A stretch of DNA of 64,000 nucleotides, taken from Miltoncostaea oceani. Lineage in GTDB: Bacteria; Actinomycetota; Thermoleophilia; Miltoncostaeales; Miltoncostaeaceae. The stretch lies in NCBI RefSeq assembly GCF_018141545.1, contig NZ_CP064356.1:744001-808000 (forward strand), given 5' to 3'. Made by a program: the position numbers and the translations under genes. Each line of letters starts with the position of its first letter. The first letter of the stretch is position 1. Positions 1 through 12,049 of the stretch are shown piece after piece. The notes beneath the pieces were generated by a model. It was not told the DNA's origin. It saw nothing but the letters and a program-made list of their open reading frames with translations, and searched no databases.

Positions 1-313
1 CGAGCGCGAGGCTCTCCCGCCACTCGACGGGCGGGCGGGCCGGGCGCGACGACGGCGCCGGCTCGTCCGGGGCGCGCGCCGGGACCGGGGCGGGCGGGGC
101 GTCGGGGATCACCGGCGACGGCGCCGCGAGGGCCACCGACGCTCCGCCGCCCCCGTCCATCGCCGCCACGGGCACCAGCGCCGCCACGACGGCGAGCAGC
201 CCCAGCCACGCGAACGGCGGGCGCCCGCGGTCACGCCGCCGGCGGCGCCCGAGGGACGCCGCGCAGGCGGGACAGCAGTGGAGCGCCTCACGGCGCCGGT
301 GACGGTTCGCCAT
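1..313 (-). CDS. Putative membrane-anchored or secreted protein, N-terminal part only
   Basis: The gene starts at ATG (313-311) on the minus strand and runs off the left edge, so only about 104 residues are visible. The N-terminus carries a short CCPAC cysteine cluster and an Arg-rich stretch (RRRRRDRGR). One hydrophobic segment follows (AWLGLLAVVAALVPVAAM, about residues 35-52), then a Pro/Ala-rich linker. That layout fits an uncleaved anchor or signal segment leading to an extracytoplasmic domain outside the window. A TACCGT hexamer 10 nt upstream of the ATG could be the -10 box. Function is unknown; the coding call rests on the signal-anchor pattern and the open frame. Confidence 0.55.
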   Translation of the reverse strand, partial: MANRHRRREALHCCPACAASLGRRRRRDRGRPPFAWLGLLAVVAALVPVAAMDGGGGASVALAAPSPVIPDAPPAPVPARAPDEPAPSSRPARPPVEWRESLAL

Positions 314-396
314 ACCGCATCCGACGGTAACACCACGGCGCCGTCCGGCCTGCAACGGGCGTTGTCGATTCGCGCCGCCGCTACCCTCCCCGGGGA

Positions 397-1173
397 GTGT
401 TCCCCGGCATCTTCCCCCGCCCCCTGCGCATCGTCGCGGTCCTCGTCGCCCTCGCGGCCGTCGGCGGCGGGCTGTGGCTGTGGGACCAGGCGGGGACCAG
501 CACCCCCGTCTCCACCGAGGACGCCCTCCGCGACTTCCGGGCGGCCGGCGCCGGGGACGGCGTCCCCGCCACCCCCGGCATCCCGCGGCCCGGCGTCTAC
601 ACCTACGCCCAGAGCGGCTCCGAGCGCGGCGGGGCGGGGCCGGTCGGCATCACCCGCGGCCTCCCCCCGCAGGCGCGCTACGTCGTCACCCTCGTCGAGG
701 GGGGCTACCGCGAGGAGCTCGACATCAGCCGCGAGCACATCGAGGCGACCCGCCTGCGCGTCGGCCCGCGCGTCACCCGCGAGGTGTCGCGCCGCACCGA
801 GGTCACCTTCATCGGCGTCGGACGCGACGACCGCCGCGACCTCGAGCCCCCGCCCGTGCGGCTGCAGCGCCCCCTCACCGTCGGGCGCACCTGGTCGTCC
901 TCGTACCGCGCGGGGACGCTCCCGGTGACGACCCGCTCCGAGGTCGTCCGGGCCGAGGTCGTCGAGATCGCCGGGCGCCGGTACGCCACACGCGTCATCC
1001 GCACCGTCGGCGACACCGGGGGCACCCACCCCGGCCGCCGCACCGACCTGATCTGGTGGTCGCCGTCGCTCGCGCTGCCCCTGCGCTGGCACATCGACAT
1101 GGAGATCCGCGGCCCCGTCACGTTGCGCACGCGGGCGCGGCTCGACCTCGAAGACGTCGCGCCGCGCGTCTAG
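397..1173 (+). CDS. Membrane-anchored protein of unknown function
   Basis: This encodes 258 residues from a GTG start. Residues 10-30 form one hydrophobic segment (IVAVLVALAAVGGGLWLW) after a short basic N-terminus. The rest alternates polar and hydrophobic residues as in beta-rich extracytoplasmic domains, with no cysteines or obvious catalytic motif. A TACCCT hexamer (382-387) lies 9 nt before the GTG and could be a -10 box for a nearly leaderless transcript. It lies just upstream of rpsL on the same strand but about 100 nt away. I do not recognise a family. It is probably a surface-anchored lipoprotein-like or sensor domain, but that is a guess. Confidence 0.7.
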   Translation: MFPGIFPRPLRIVAVLVALAAVGGGLWLWDQAGTSTPVSTEDALRDFRAAGAGDGVPATPGIPRPGVYTYAQSGSERGGAGPVGITRGLPPQARYVVTLVEGGYREELDISREHIEATRLRVGPRVTREVSRRTEVTFIGVGRDDRRDLEPPPVRLQRPLTVGRTWSSSYRAGTLPVTTRSEVVRAEVVEIAGRRYATRVIRTVGDTGGTHPGRRTDLIWWSPSLALPLRWHIDMEIRGPVTLRTRARLDLEDVAPRV

Positions 1174-1275
1174 GATCCCCCGGTGGGGACCCTGTGGAGC
1201 GCCCGGCCGGGGCGTGCTAGGTTTCCCGAGCCGTTCGCCGGCATTTCGTCCTGTCGCGCTCGAAAAAAGGCCCAC

Positions 1276-1647
1276 GTGCCCACGATCAATCAGCTGGTCC
1301 GCAAGGGCCGCAGCCCCAAGGTCAGTCGCAACTCGACGCCCGCCCTGCGCGGCGCGCCGCAGAAGCGCGGCGTCTGCACCCGCGTCTACACGACCACCCC
1401 GAAGAAGCCGAACTCGGCTCTCCGCAAGGTGGCCCGTGTGCGCCTCACCAACGGCATGGAGATCTCCTCCTACATCCCCGGTGAGGGTCACAACCTCCAG
1501 GAGCACTCGGTGGTCCTGGTCCGCGGCGGACGCGTCCGTGACCTCCCGGGCGTGCGGTACAAGGTGATCCGCGCGGCCCTCGACGCGGCCGGTGTGGCCG
1601 ACCGTCGCAAGGGCCGGTCCAAGTACGGCGCGAAGACGCCCAAGTAA
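1276..1647 (+). CDS. rpsL: 30S ribosomal protein S12
   Basis: S12 lies at the decoding centre of the 30S subunit and influences tRNA selection accuracy. The 123-residue product starts [12 protein letters not shown] and keeps the conserved loops [15 protein letters not shown] and [11 protein letters not shown]. The Lys positions linked to streptomycin resistance are the wild-type lysines. The GTG start at 1276 is chosen because it gives the canonical family N-terminus; an AAGG lies just upstream. It is first in the rpsL-rpsG-fusA operon and overlaps rpsG by one base (TAATG). The 100 nt before it lack a convincing -35/-10 pair, so its promoter is unassigned. Confidence 0.98.
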   Translation: MPTINQLVRKGRSPKVSRNSTPALRGAPQKRGVCTRVYTTTPKKPNSALRKVARVRLTNGMEISSYIPGEGHNLQEHSVVLVRGGRVRDLPGVRYKVIRAALDAAGVADRRKGRSKYGAKTPK

Positions 1648-2117
1648 TGCCGCGCAGAGCAGTCATCACACGTCGTCCGCTCGACCCGGACCCCGTCTAC
1701 AACAGCGCCCTCGTCACGCAGCTCGTGAACAAGGTGCTGAAGGACGGCAAGAAGTCGACCTCCGAGGGTGTCGTCTACGGGGCGCTCGAGCGCATCCGCG
1801 ACCGCACCGGCCGCGACCCCGTCGCGGTCATGGAGGAGGCGGTCCGCAACGTCACCCCGGCCCTCGAGGTCAAGTCCCGCCGTGTCGGCGGTGCGACCTA
1901 CCAGGTGCCGATCGAGGTGGCGCCGCGGCGCGGCCGCACCCTCGCGATCCGCTGGCTGGTGCGCTTCGCCCGCGAGCGGCGCGAGAAGCAGATGAGCGAG
2001 CGGCTCGCGAACGAGCTCCTCGACGCGCTGGGCTCGCAGGGGGGCGCCTTCAAGCGGAAGGACGACCTCTACCGCATGGCCCAGGCGAACAAGGCGTTCG
2101 CGCACTACCGCTGGTAG
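1647..2117 (+). CDS. rpsG: 30S ribosomal protein S7
   Basis: S7 is the primary assembly protein for the 3' domain of 16S rRNA and contacts the E-site tRNA. The 156-residue product has the typical start [10 protein letters not shown] and the signature [16 protein letters not shown], and ends [15 protein letters not shown]. Its ATG shares a base with the rpsL stop, which implies translational coupling. In other bacteria S7 is the autoregulator of the str operon; no dedicated leader is evident here because the genes abut. Length is normal for the family. Confidence 0.98.
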   Translation: MPRRAVITRRPLDPDPVYNSALVTQLVNKVLKDGKKSTSEGVVYGALERIRDRTGRDPVAVMEEAVRNVTPALEVKSRRVGGATYQVPIEVAPRRGRTLAIRWLVRFARERREKQMSERLANELLDALGSQGGAFKRKDDLYRMAQANKAFAHYRW

Positions 2118-2122
2118 ACCCA

Positions 2123-2143
2123 CCCCCGCCCCCGCGGCGGGGG
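2123..2143 (+). terminator. GC hairpin after rpsG, without T-tract
   Basis: A perfect 8-bp stem (CCCCCGCC / GGCGGGGG) with a 5-nt loop lies 5 nt after the rpsG stop. No run of T follows, so full termination is doubtful. It may attenuate transcription or stabilise the 3' end, setting the ratio between ribosomal proteins and EF-G. Confidence 0.4.
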
Positions 2144-2213
2144 TCAGTAATCACAGGTATTCCCGCGAGCGGCCGGCCGACGGCCGCCGCGGCGACTTGG
2201 ACGAGGTGAGGGC

Positions 2214-4304
<2,091 letters not shown>

Positions 4305-4307
4305 CCC

Positions 4308-4377
4308 GCCGCCCCCCGGGGCGGCGCACGCGGATCGACGGGGGCCCGGCGGCGAGGATCGCGCCGGGCCCCCCGTC
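4308..4377. terminator. Two hairpins between convergent genes
   Basis: A perfect 8-bp hairpin (4308-4325, GCCGCCCC/GGGGCGGC) begins 3 nt after the fusA stop. A longer stem of about 15 bp with one bulge follows (4337-4377, arms near GACGGGGGCCCGGCG). The region lies between fusA and the convergent gene ending at 4380, so it can serve both strands. There is no long T-tract. Confidence 0.6.
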
Positions 4378-4379
4378 GT

Positions 4380-6017
4380 TCAGTCGATCGGGGTAGTCGG
4401 TCCCGACGTCGGGGTGGTCGGGGCGGGCTCGTCCTGGCGGGTGCAGTCGACGCCCTCGCGGCGGGCGTACCCGTCCCACCGCGCCTCCCACCGGTCGAAC
4501 CCGCGGAACGGCGCCTGGACGGCGAGCTTGCCGAGCAGGCGCACGTGGTAGCAGTGGTAGCCCTTGTCGGCCACGTGGGTGCGCCACCTGAAGCCGGGCG
4601 TCAGCAGGCCGTAGATGCTCCACGTGCCGGTGTCGTGCAGCGGCAGGTACCGCTGCAGGCTCGCCTCGCCCCGTGACGCGAGCGCCGCGGCGAACCGGCC
4701 GGCGGTGACCGCGCCCGGCGCCCGGGGACGGCGCCGCTGCTCCCGGGGACCGGTGCGGAGGGGCTCCGGTCGCGAGGTCAGCAGGGGCGCGGTGCCGTGC
4801 AGGTTCAGCAGGGTCACCATGAAGCCGTTGAGCGCCGCGCCCCGCCAGCGGTTGCCGCCGGGGTAGGCCCGCTCGACGTACCAGGGGCGCTTCGCCGGGC
4901 CGAGGGCCACGTCGCTCAGCACGCCCCCCGCGTCGACCGGCACCGCGAAGGCGCCGAGGGCCCCGACGGCGGCGTCGGAGAAGCGCGCCTCGCCGGTGCG
5001 GTGGTAGGCGCGGGCCATGAGCTGGGCGATCCGGCCCTGCGCCATCCCCGACGCGCCCGGCTGGATGACCCCCGGCTGGTCGGGGACGTCGTAGTACTCC
5101 CACACGAGGAAGTCGCGGCCGCCGCCGGAGTGGGGGACCCCGAAGGGCAGCAGCGCCGCCGCCAGGTCGACGGGGCCGACGTCGTCGTTGAGGTCCTGCC
5201 AGCGGCCGGCGGTGGCGACCGGGTTCAGCGCGAAGCCGCGGCGCCCCCAGTAGGTGTGCAGCACGCCCGCGGGGTCGCGGACGATGGCGCGGCGGTCGGG
5301 GGCCCCGCGCCGTGCGTACCACCACGCGTTCACGCGCAGGGTCCGCGAGATCGTGGCCTTGCGGGCCGGGGGCGTGTCGGGGCGGGCGGCGAACTGGGCG
5401 AGGCGGAGCACGTAGTCGATGTCGCGCGCCGTCTGGGAGCCGGGCCGGGCGTAGATCAACGACGTGTAGAGCTGGAACTCGGCCGCGGCGTCGTCGGCGG
5501 GGAGCTGCCCGGGGGCGATCGTGAACCCGGGCCGCGCGGCGGCGGCCGGGCCCGCGACGGCGAGGCACAGGAGCATCATCGCGCCGAGCCGGAAGACGGG
5601 GTGCCGGTGGGCGACCCGGGCGGCCTGGGCGGCGGTCGGCCGCCGGCCGAGCGCGAAGAAGCGCCCCGTCAGCCAGCCGAAGCGGCGGACGTAGGCGGCG
5701 ACCACCTCCGCCTGCTCGTCGCCCGACACCGGCGTCGCGCCGACGCGCTCGACGTGGCGTCCGCGGATCAGCTCGCCCCACCCGGCGGCGTCGAGGTTCA
5801 GCGCCCAGTCCGTCCGGCCGCGGGGGGCGACGAGGTAGCGCCCGCCTCCGCGGCGCAGCACCATCACCGGCGTGGTGCGCAGACGTCCGCTCCGCCGGCC
5901 GTGGACGCGCAGCATCCGCAGCGCCGGGATCGGCAGCCCGAGGCGGCCGACCAGCAGGGCGACGACGCCGTTGAGCATCTGGGCGGGGACCCCCGCGCCG
6001 CGACGCGCGCGGATCAC
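4380..6017 (-). CDS. Fusion: deazaflavin-dependent oxidoreductase-like domain, membrane segment, D-glucuronyl C5-epimerase-like domain
   Basis: A single 545-residue frame begins at GTG (6017), overlapping the upstream gene's stop as GTGA. Residues 1-145 match the deazaflavin (F420)-dependent nitroreductase family: HGRRSGRLRTTPVMVL followed by DWALNLDAAGW. Residues 147-165 (MMLLCLAVAGPAAAA) read as a signal peptide or membrane segment. Residues 165-545 resemble the C-terminal domain of D-glucuronyl C5-epimerases, including HDTGTWSIYGLLTP and GYHCYHVRLLGKL near the end. No stop separates the halves. The ATG pair at 5579 could start a separate secreted epimerase, but it has no clear Shine-Dalgarno and the oxidoreductase half would then lack a stop. 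Role: probably uronic-acid polysaccharide modification outside the membrane (inference). Confidence 0.75.
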   Translation of the reverse strand: MIRARRGAGVPAQMLNGVVALLVGRLGLPIPALRMLRVHGRRSGRLRTTPVMVLRRGGGRYLVAPRGRTDWALNLDAAGWGELIRGRHVERVGATPVSGDEQAEVVAAYVRRFGWLTGRFFALGRRPTAAQAARVAHRHPVFRLGAMMLLCLAVAGPAAAARPGFTIAPGQLPADDAAAEFQLYTSLIYARPGSQTARDIDYVLRLAQFAARPDTPPARKATISRTLRVNAWWYARRGAPDRRAIVRDPAGVLHTYWGRRGFALNPVATAGRWQDLNDDVGPVDLAAALLPFGVPHSGGGRDFLVWEYYDVPDQPGVIQPGASGMAQGRIAQLMARAYHRTGEARFSDAAVGALGAFAVPVDAGGVLSDVALGPAKRPWYVERAYPGGNRWRGAALNGFMVTLLNLHGTAPLLTSRPEPLRTGPREQRRRPRAPGAVTAGRFAAALASRGEASLQRYLPLHDTGTWSIYGLLTPGFRWRTHVADKGYHCYHVRLLGKLAVQAPFRGFDRWEARWDGYARREGVDCTRQDEPAPTTPTSGPTTPID

Positions 6018-8677
6018 GCGAGCCTCGCGGCCATGTGCTCCGCGGGGTGCAGGGCGGGGCGCCCGGTGGTGCGGCGGATCTGCTCGCGGCAGGACGTCCC
6101 GGCGGCGACCGCGAGGTCGGCGCCGCGCACGGCCGGCGCGAGGCGGTCCTCCGCGATCCGGCGCGACAGGTCCGGGTGGGCGTGCCCGAACGTGCCCGCC
6201 ATCCCGCAGCAGCCGGCGCCCGAGTCGCGGCCGCCGGCGCCGGGGACGCCGGCGAGCGCGGCGGCGCCCTCCCGGCCCCCTCCCAGCGCGCGCGTGTGGC
6301 AGTGCTCGTGTACGACGACGTCCTCTCCGGCGGGGCGCAGCGGCGGCCCGCCGAGGTCGGCGACGGCACGCTCGAACGTGACCGCCGCATCGGCCACCCA
6401 CCGGGCCCGGGGGTCGCCGGGCACCAGGCGGGGGAGATCGTCGACAAGCATGGACCAGCAGGACGGTTCGAGCACGACGATCGGTCGCCCCGCGATCGCG
6501 TGGGGGGCGAGGCGCGCGAGGGCGCCCCGCGCACGCGCCCGCGCGGCGCCGACGAGGCCCTGCGACAGGAGCGGCCGCCCGCAGCAGCCCGGGTCGACGA
6601 CGCGCACCCGGGCGCCGCTCGCGCCGAGCACCCGCAGGGCGGCCTCCCCGATGCCGGGGTCGAGGTACCGGGTGAACGTGTCGGCCATCAGCGCCACCTC
6701 GGGGGCGCCGTCGGCGACGTCCACGGCCGGCGAGGGGCGCCAGGCGCGGACGGGCAGCGGGGGGCGGAACCTGAGCACCCGACCGGCGAGCGGCGCCGTG
6801 CGGCGGGCGAGCCACGGGGCGCGGGCACCGAGGGCGAGGAGGTCGTGGGCGTGACCGGCCAGCCGCGCCGCGAGCGGGGTGCCGAGGGCGCGGTGGCGGT
6901 GGGCGAGGGCCTCGACCTTCATCCGCGCCATGTCCACCTGGGCGGGGCACTCGGAGGCGCAGGCCTTGCAGCCGAGGCAGAGGTCGAGGGCGTCATGCAG
7001 GCCCTCATCGGCGAGACCGCCCGCGAGTCGACCCTCGAGCGCGGCGCGGAACAGCACGGCGCGGCCCCGGGTGGCGTGGCGCTCGTCGCCGAGGGCCTGG
7101 TAGCTCGGGCACATGGCCCCGGCCGACCCCCGGCAGGCGCCGTTGCCGTTGCAGGCCTCGGCGGCGCGGGCCAGGCCGCCCGCGTCACCGAACGACACGG
7201 CGGTGCGCCGGGCCCGGCGCGGGGGCGATGCCACGAGCCGCAGGCCCTCGTCGAGGCGGTCGGGGTCGACGAGGACCCCGGGGTTGAGGATCCGGCCCGG
7301 GTCGAGCCGGTCCTTCAGCTCGGCGAACGCGGCGATCGTCCCCGGCGGGAACATGCGGGGCAGCAGCTCGCTGCGGGCGCGCCCGTCCCCGTGCTCGCCC
7401 GACAGGGAGCCGCCGAGCGCGACGACGAGGTCGGCGGTCTCCTCCGCGATCCGGCGCAGCGACGCGACGGCGCCGGGGAGGCGCAGGTCCATCCGCGGCC
7501 GGATGTGCAGGCACCCGACGCTGGCGTGGCCGTACCAGGCGGCGTCGAGGCCCTCGCGCCCGAGGATCGCGCGGACGCCGCGCGCCAGTTCGGGGAGGCG
7601 CGCCGGCGGCACCGCGGGGTCCTCGATGAAGGCCAGGGGCCGCGGGTCGCCCGGCGCGGTCGTCGCGACCCGCAGGGCGCGACCGATCCCCGCCCGCCGG
7701 ACGGCCCAGACGCGCTCCTGGGCGGCGGAGTCGAGCAGGACCTGCGCACCGCGCGTCGCCCGCACCCGGTCGCGCACCTCGCCCGGTTCGCCGCTGAACT
7801 CGACGATCAGCTCCGCCGCGGCGCCGGCGTCGAGGGCGGCGGCGCCCATCAGCTCGACCGCCGACGGCCCGCGCTCCAGCGCGGCGAGGGTCGCCTCGAT
7901 GGCGGCGTCCACCGACGGCAGGGACAGCACCGCCAGGCCGCGGGCCGCGGGCCGCTCCACCAGGCGGAGCTCCGCCCAGCGCGTCACCGCCAGCGTCCCC
8001 TCCGACCCGCACACGACGCGGGGCCAGTCGGGGTCGTCGCCGGACAGGGCCTCGAGGGCGTACCCCGACACGCGGCGCAGGAGGTCCGGTGGGCGGGCCG
8101 CGGCGCCCAGGTGGCGCGCGCCCGCGAGGGCCGGCGGGGCGGGGTCGCCCCGCCGCAGGGTCGCGCGGGTGCCGTCGGCGAGCGTCACCCCGAGGGCGAG
8201 GACGTGGTCGGCGGTGAGCCCGTGGACGATCGAGCGCGCGCCCGCCGAGTTGTTCGCGATCATCCCCCCGAGCGTGGCCCGGCTGGACGACGCGACGTCC
8301 GGCCCGAAGGCCAGCCCGTGGACCGCCGCCGCGGCGTTCAGGCGGTCGAGCACCACCCCCGGCCCGACGCGCGCGACCCGCCGGTCCGCGTCGATCTCGA
8401 TCGCGTCGAGCGCGGAGCAGTCGACCAGCAGCCCGCGGCCCACGGCCTGACCGGCGAGGCTCGTCCCGCCGGCCCGCACCGTGAGGGGGACGCCGTGGGC
8501 CGCGCAGGCCGTCACGGCGGCGTCCAGGTCCTCCTCGTGGAGGGCCCGCAGCGTGGCCGCCGGGAGGCGCCGGTAGAGGCTGGCGTCGCACGCGTACAGC
8601 TCCCGTGACGCGCGGTCGTCGTGCACCGCGCCCCGGGCCGTCCCGCGCAGATCGGCGACCATTCCCGACGCGTCCAC
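6014..8677 (-). CDS. FAD-linked oxidase fused to Fe-S oxidoreductase domains (D-2-hydroxyacid dehydrogenase type)
   Basis: The 887-residue protein joins a GlcD-like flavin dehydrogenase to a GlpC-like Fe-S module, as in E. coli YdiJ and related D-lactate or D-2-hydroxyglutarate dehydrogenases. The FAD-binding domain spans about residues 40-220 ([30 protein letters not shown]). The FAD-oxidase C-terminal domain follows, with [17 protein letters not shown]. Two cysteine clusters, CNGNGACRG and [12 protein letters not shown] (about 515-600), should bind [4Fe-4S] clusters. Two CCG motifs ([18 protein letters not shown]) mark the C-terminal half. It probably oxidises a D-2-hydroxyacid and passes electrons to a membrane carrier; the exact substrate is not visible. 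It is the promoter-proximal gene of a two-gene minus-strand unit inside the str locus. Confidence 0.88.
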   Translation of the reverse strand: MDASGMVADLRGTARGAVHDDRASRELYACDASLYRRLPAATLRALHEEDLDAAVTACAAHGVPLTVRAGGTSLAGQAVGRGLLVDCSALDAIEIDADRRVARVGPGVVLDRLNAAAAVHGLAFGPDVASSSRATLGGMIANNSAGARSIVHGLTADHVLALGVTLADGTRATLRRGDPAPPALAGARHLGAAARPPDLLRRVSGYALEALSGDDPDWPRVVCGSEGTLAVTRWAELRLVERPAARGLAVLSLPSVDAAIEATLAALERGPSAVELMGAAALDAGAAAELIVEFSGEPGEVRDRVRATRGAQVLLDSAAQERVWAVRRAGIGRALRVATTAPGDPRPLAFIEDPAVPPARLPELARGVRAILGREGLDAAWYGHASVGCLHIRPRMDLRLPGAVASLRRIAEETADLVVALGGSLSGEHGDGRARSELLPRMFPPGTIAAFAELKDRLDPGRILNPGVLVDPDRLDEGLRLVASPPRRARRTAVSFGDAGGLARAAEACNGNGACRGSAGAMCPSYQALGDERHATRGRAVLFRAALEGRLAGGLADEGLHDALDLCLGCKACASECPAQVDMARMKVEALAHRHRALGTPLAARLAGHAHDLLALGARAPWLARRTAPLAGRVLRFRPPLPVRAWRPSPAVDVADGAPEVALMADTFTRYLDPGIGEAALRVLGASGARVRVVDPGCCGRPLLSQGLVGAARARARGALARLAPHAIAGRPIVVLEPSCWSMLVDDLPRLVPGDPRARWVADAAVTFERAVADLGGPPLRPAGEDVVVHEHCHTRALGGGREGAAALAGVPGAGGRDSGAGCCGMAGTFGHAHPDLSRRIAEDRLAPAVRGADLAVAAGTSCREQIRRTTGRPALHPAEHMAARLA

Positions 8678-8739
8678 GAGGGGATGCTACGGTCTCCGAG
8701 GCCGCGCGAGATCACCACCAGTCGCGCGGCGTGACCGCC

Positions 8740-8767
8740 TTGCGGGCCGGGGGCCTTTTGCTAATCT
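8740..8767 (+). promoter_or_regulatory. Putative tuf promoter
   Basis: TTGCGG (8740-8745) and TAATCT (8762-8767) are separated by 16 nt, upstream of tuf and divergent from the minus-strand dehydrogenase gene. It predicts a tuf leader of about 130 nt. Confidence 0.55.
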
Positions 8768-8798
8768 ACCCCGGCTCTGCGGAGCGCCCGGTTTCTCG

Positions 8799-8820
8799 CG
8801 CGCGGCCCTCGGGCCGCGCG
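8799..8820 (+). promoter_or_regulatory. Perfect GC inverted repeat in the tuf leader
   Basis: CGCGCGGCCC and GGGCCGCGCG form 10-bp arms around only two bases, within the predicted tuf 5' leader. It may fold as an mRNA hairpin with a few opened pairs, or act as a DNA palindrome. No T-tract follows, so it is unlikely to be a terminator. Confidence 0.4.
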
Positions 8821-8901
8821 TTCTGCGCCGGGGGGATATTTGGACAGGGAACGCGGCCCATCCGAGCGGTCGCGACGCCGAGTGCCCAGAGGGAGCGATC
8901 G

Positions 8902-10089
<1,188 letters not shown>

Positions 10090-10105
10090 GCACGTAGGAC
10101 CCCGA

Positions 10106-10143
10106 CCCCGCCGTCTCCCCCCGGAGGCGGCGGGGTTTTCTTT
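10106..10143 (+). terminator. Strong intrinsic terminator after tuf
   Basis: A 13-bp stem with one G-U wobble (left arm 10106-10118, right arm 10123-10135) and a 4-nt loop is followed by TTTTCTTT. It begins 16 nt after the tuf stop and ends only about 25 nt before the rpsJ start codon. It is the best Rho-independent terminator in the window. Confidence 0.9.
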
Positions 10144-10167
10144 CCCCACGAACAAGGCGCCGCTCGA

Positions 10168-10476
10168 GTGCAGCAGAACAAGATCAGGATCCGCCTCAAG
10201 GCCTACGATCACGAGCTGATCGACAAGAGCGCGGCTTCGATCGTCGAGACGGCGCAGCGCAGCGGAGCGACGATCTCCGGGCCGGTGCCGCTCCCGACGG
10301 AGCGCAACGTCTACTGCGTGATCCGTGGGCCGTTCAAGGACAAGGACTCGCGGGAGCACTTCGAGATCCGCACGCACAAGCGTCTCATCGACATCTACTC
10401 GCCCACGCCCAAGACGGTCGACTCGCTCATGCGGCTCGACCTGCCCGCCGGCGTCGACATCGAGATCAAGGCGTAA
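10168..10476 (+). CDS. rpsJ: 30S ribosomal protein S10
   Basis: S10 is a 30S head protein; in other bacteria it also pairs with NusB in antitermination. The 102-residue product ([19 protein letters not shown]..., ending [12 protein letters not shown]) is full length, with the conserved [20 protein letters not shown]. It starts at GTG 10168 with only a weak Shine-Dalgarno (AAGG). It opens the S10/spc gene string. The tuf terminator ends about 25 nt upstream, leaving no room for a separate promoter, so transcription must come through that terminator or from inside tuf. Confidence 0.97.
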   Translation: MQQNKIRIRLKAYDHELIDKSAASIVETAQRSGATISGPVPLPTERNVYCVIRGPFKDKDSREHFEIRTHKRLIDIYSPTPKTVDSLMRLDLPAGVDIEIKA

Positions 10477-10478
10477 CC

Positions 10479-11099
10479 GTGCCCGCGATCATCGGACGCA
10501 AGGTCGGCATGACCCAGATCTTCGGCGAGGACGGCGCACGCGTGCCGCTCACCGTGATCGAGGCCGGCCCCTGCCACGTCACCCAGGTCAAGACGCCCGA
10601 GACCGACGGCTACGACGCCGTCCAGCTCGGCTTCGGCGCGGGCAAGCCCAAGCACCTCACCAAGGGGCAGCTCGGGCACCTCAAGAAGGCGAGCGCCCCG
10701 CCGCTGCGCCACCTCCACGAGTTCTCCCCCGAGGAGCTCGGCGGCGAGGTGGCCGTGGGCGACGTCGTGACGGTGGCGACCTTCGAGCCCGGCCAGATGG
10801 TCCGCGTGACCGGGACCTCCAAGGGCAAGGGCTACGCCGGCACCATCAAGCGCCACAACTTCAAGCGCGGGCCGAAGAGCCACGGTTCCCACAACATCCG
10901 CCAGCCCGGGTCGATCGGCGCCGCCGCGTATCCGGCGCGCGTCTTCAAGGGCATCCGGATGAGCGGGCACATGGGCTCCGAGACCGTCACCCAGCGTGGC
11001 CTCCAGGTGGTCGACTGCGATCCGGAGCGGAACCTGCTCCTGGTGCGCGGCGCCGTCCCCGGGGGCGTCAACGGCATCGTGATCGTGAGGCCCGAGTAG
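10479..11099 (+). CDS. rplC: 50S ribosomal protein L3
   Basis: L3 is an early-assembly 50S protein whose extension reaches the peptidyl transferase centre. The 206-residue product starts [15 protein letters not shown] and keeps the signature [19 protein letters not shown] and the [14 protein letters not shown] loop, whose Gln is the usual methylation site. It starts at GTG two bases after the rpsJ stop, and its TAG shares a G with the rplD GTG. Length is normal. Confidence 0.97.
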   Translation: MPAIIGRKVGMTQIFGEDGARVPLTVIEAGPCHVTQVKTPETDGYDAVQLGFGAGKPKHLTKGQLGHLKKASAPPLRHLHEFSPEELGGEVAVGDVVTVATFEPGQMVRVTGTSKGKGYAGTIKRHNFKRGPKSHGSHNIRQPGSIGAAAYPARVFKGIRMSGHMGSETVTQRGLQVVDCDPERNLLLVRGAVPGGVNGIVIVRPE

Positions 11100-12049
11100 T
11101 GACCCCGGTCCCCGTACTGGACGCCGCCGGCCTCGCGGCCGGCGTCGCCGCGCTCGCGCCCTCCGTGGCCGAGACGCCCATCAAGCAGCACCTCATCCAC
11201 GAGACGGTCATCGCCGAGCTCGCGGCCCGCCGCGCCGGCACGCACTCGACGCTGACGCGCGGCAAGGTCCGCGGCGGTGGCGCGAAGCCGTGGCGCCAGA
11301 AGGGCACCGGCCGCGCCCGTCAGGGCTCGAGCCGCGCGCCGCACTGGACCGGCGGTGGCATCGTCTTCGGCCCGTCGCCGCGCTCGTACGGCGGCAAGGT
11401 GAACCGCAAGGTCCGCCAGCAGGCGTTCCGCGCGGCGATCCGCGCCCAGGTCGACCGCGGCTCCGCGGCCGTCATGGACGCGACCGGCTGGGAGACCCCC
11501 TCCACCCGCGCCGCGGTCGAGTACCTGCGCCAGGCCCCCGACGGCCTGCAGGTGCGCCCGCTGCTCGTGGTCGTGCAGGACCTCGACTCGGTCGAGGCCC
11601 GCGCGTTCCGCAACATCCAGGGCGTCTACGTCCTCGCCGGGATCGAGCTCGAGACGGTCGACATCGTCGCCGCTCGGGGCATCCTGGTCGAGCGCGCCGC
11701 CTGGGAGCGCCTGGTCGGCGAGCCCGTCGAGGTCGAGGCCGTCTCGCCCGCCCCGACGGCCAAGCCCGCCGCGAAGAAGACGGCGCCGGTCGCGCCGGCC
11801 AACACCGTCGCCCCCGCCGAGGCCCCGAAGCCGAAGCGCTCGCGGTCGAAGAAGGCCGCCGCCGCCGACGAGGCGCCGGCCGCCGAGGCCGAGGTCGAGG
11901 AGACCACCGCGGAGGCGCCGGAGGCCGAGGCCGCCGAGACCGTCGAGGCCGACGTCGCGGAGGCCCCCGAGGCCACCGCCGACGAGGCACCCGCCGAGGA
12001 CGCGCCCGCCGAGGACGCCGACGCGACCGACGAGGAGAAGAGCTCGTGA
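11099..12049 (+). CDS. rplD: 50S ribosomal protein L4 with long acidic C-terminal tail
   Basis: L4 lines the peptide exit tunnel and in many bacteria represses the S10 operon. The start GTG at 11099 overlaps the rplC stop (TAGTG). The core, about residues 1-212, has the L4 signature RGGGAKPWRQKGTGRARQGS and FGPSPRSY. The protein then continues about 100 residues beyond the family norm of 205-215: first a Lys/Pro/Ala segment (KPKRSRSKK), then an Ala/Glu/Asp-rich tail ending DATDEEKSS. The tail looks disordered and strongly acidic. Its stop overlaps the rplW GTG (GTGA). Confidence 0.95.
   Translation: MTPVPVLDAAGLAAGVAALAPSVAETPIKQHLIHETVIAELAARRAGTHSTLTRGKVRGGGAKPWRQKGTGRARQGSSRAPHWTGGGIVFGPSPRSYGGKVNRKVRQQAFRAAIRAQVDRGSAAVMDATGWETPSTRAAVEYLRQAPDGLQVRPLLVVVQDLDSVEARAFRNIQGVYVLAGIELETVDIVAARGILVERAAWERLVGEPVEVEAVSPAPTAKPAAKKTAPVAPANTVAPAEAPKPKRSRSKKAAAADEAPAAEAEVEETTAEAPEAEAAETVEADVAEAPEATADEAPAEDAPAEDADATDEEKSS

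Noticed and set aside
2123-2143. Hairpin as a full terminator of rpsL-rpsG
   Set aside because: It lacks a T-tract and fusA follows in the usual order; it is listed only as weak.
5574-5579. Separate start for the epimerase half at the ATG pair 5579
   Set aside because: Kept only as an alternative: there is no stop for the preceding domain in the same frame and no clear Shine-Dalgarno.
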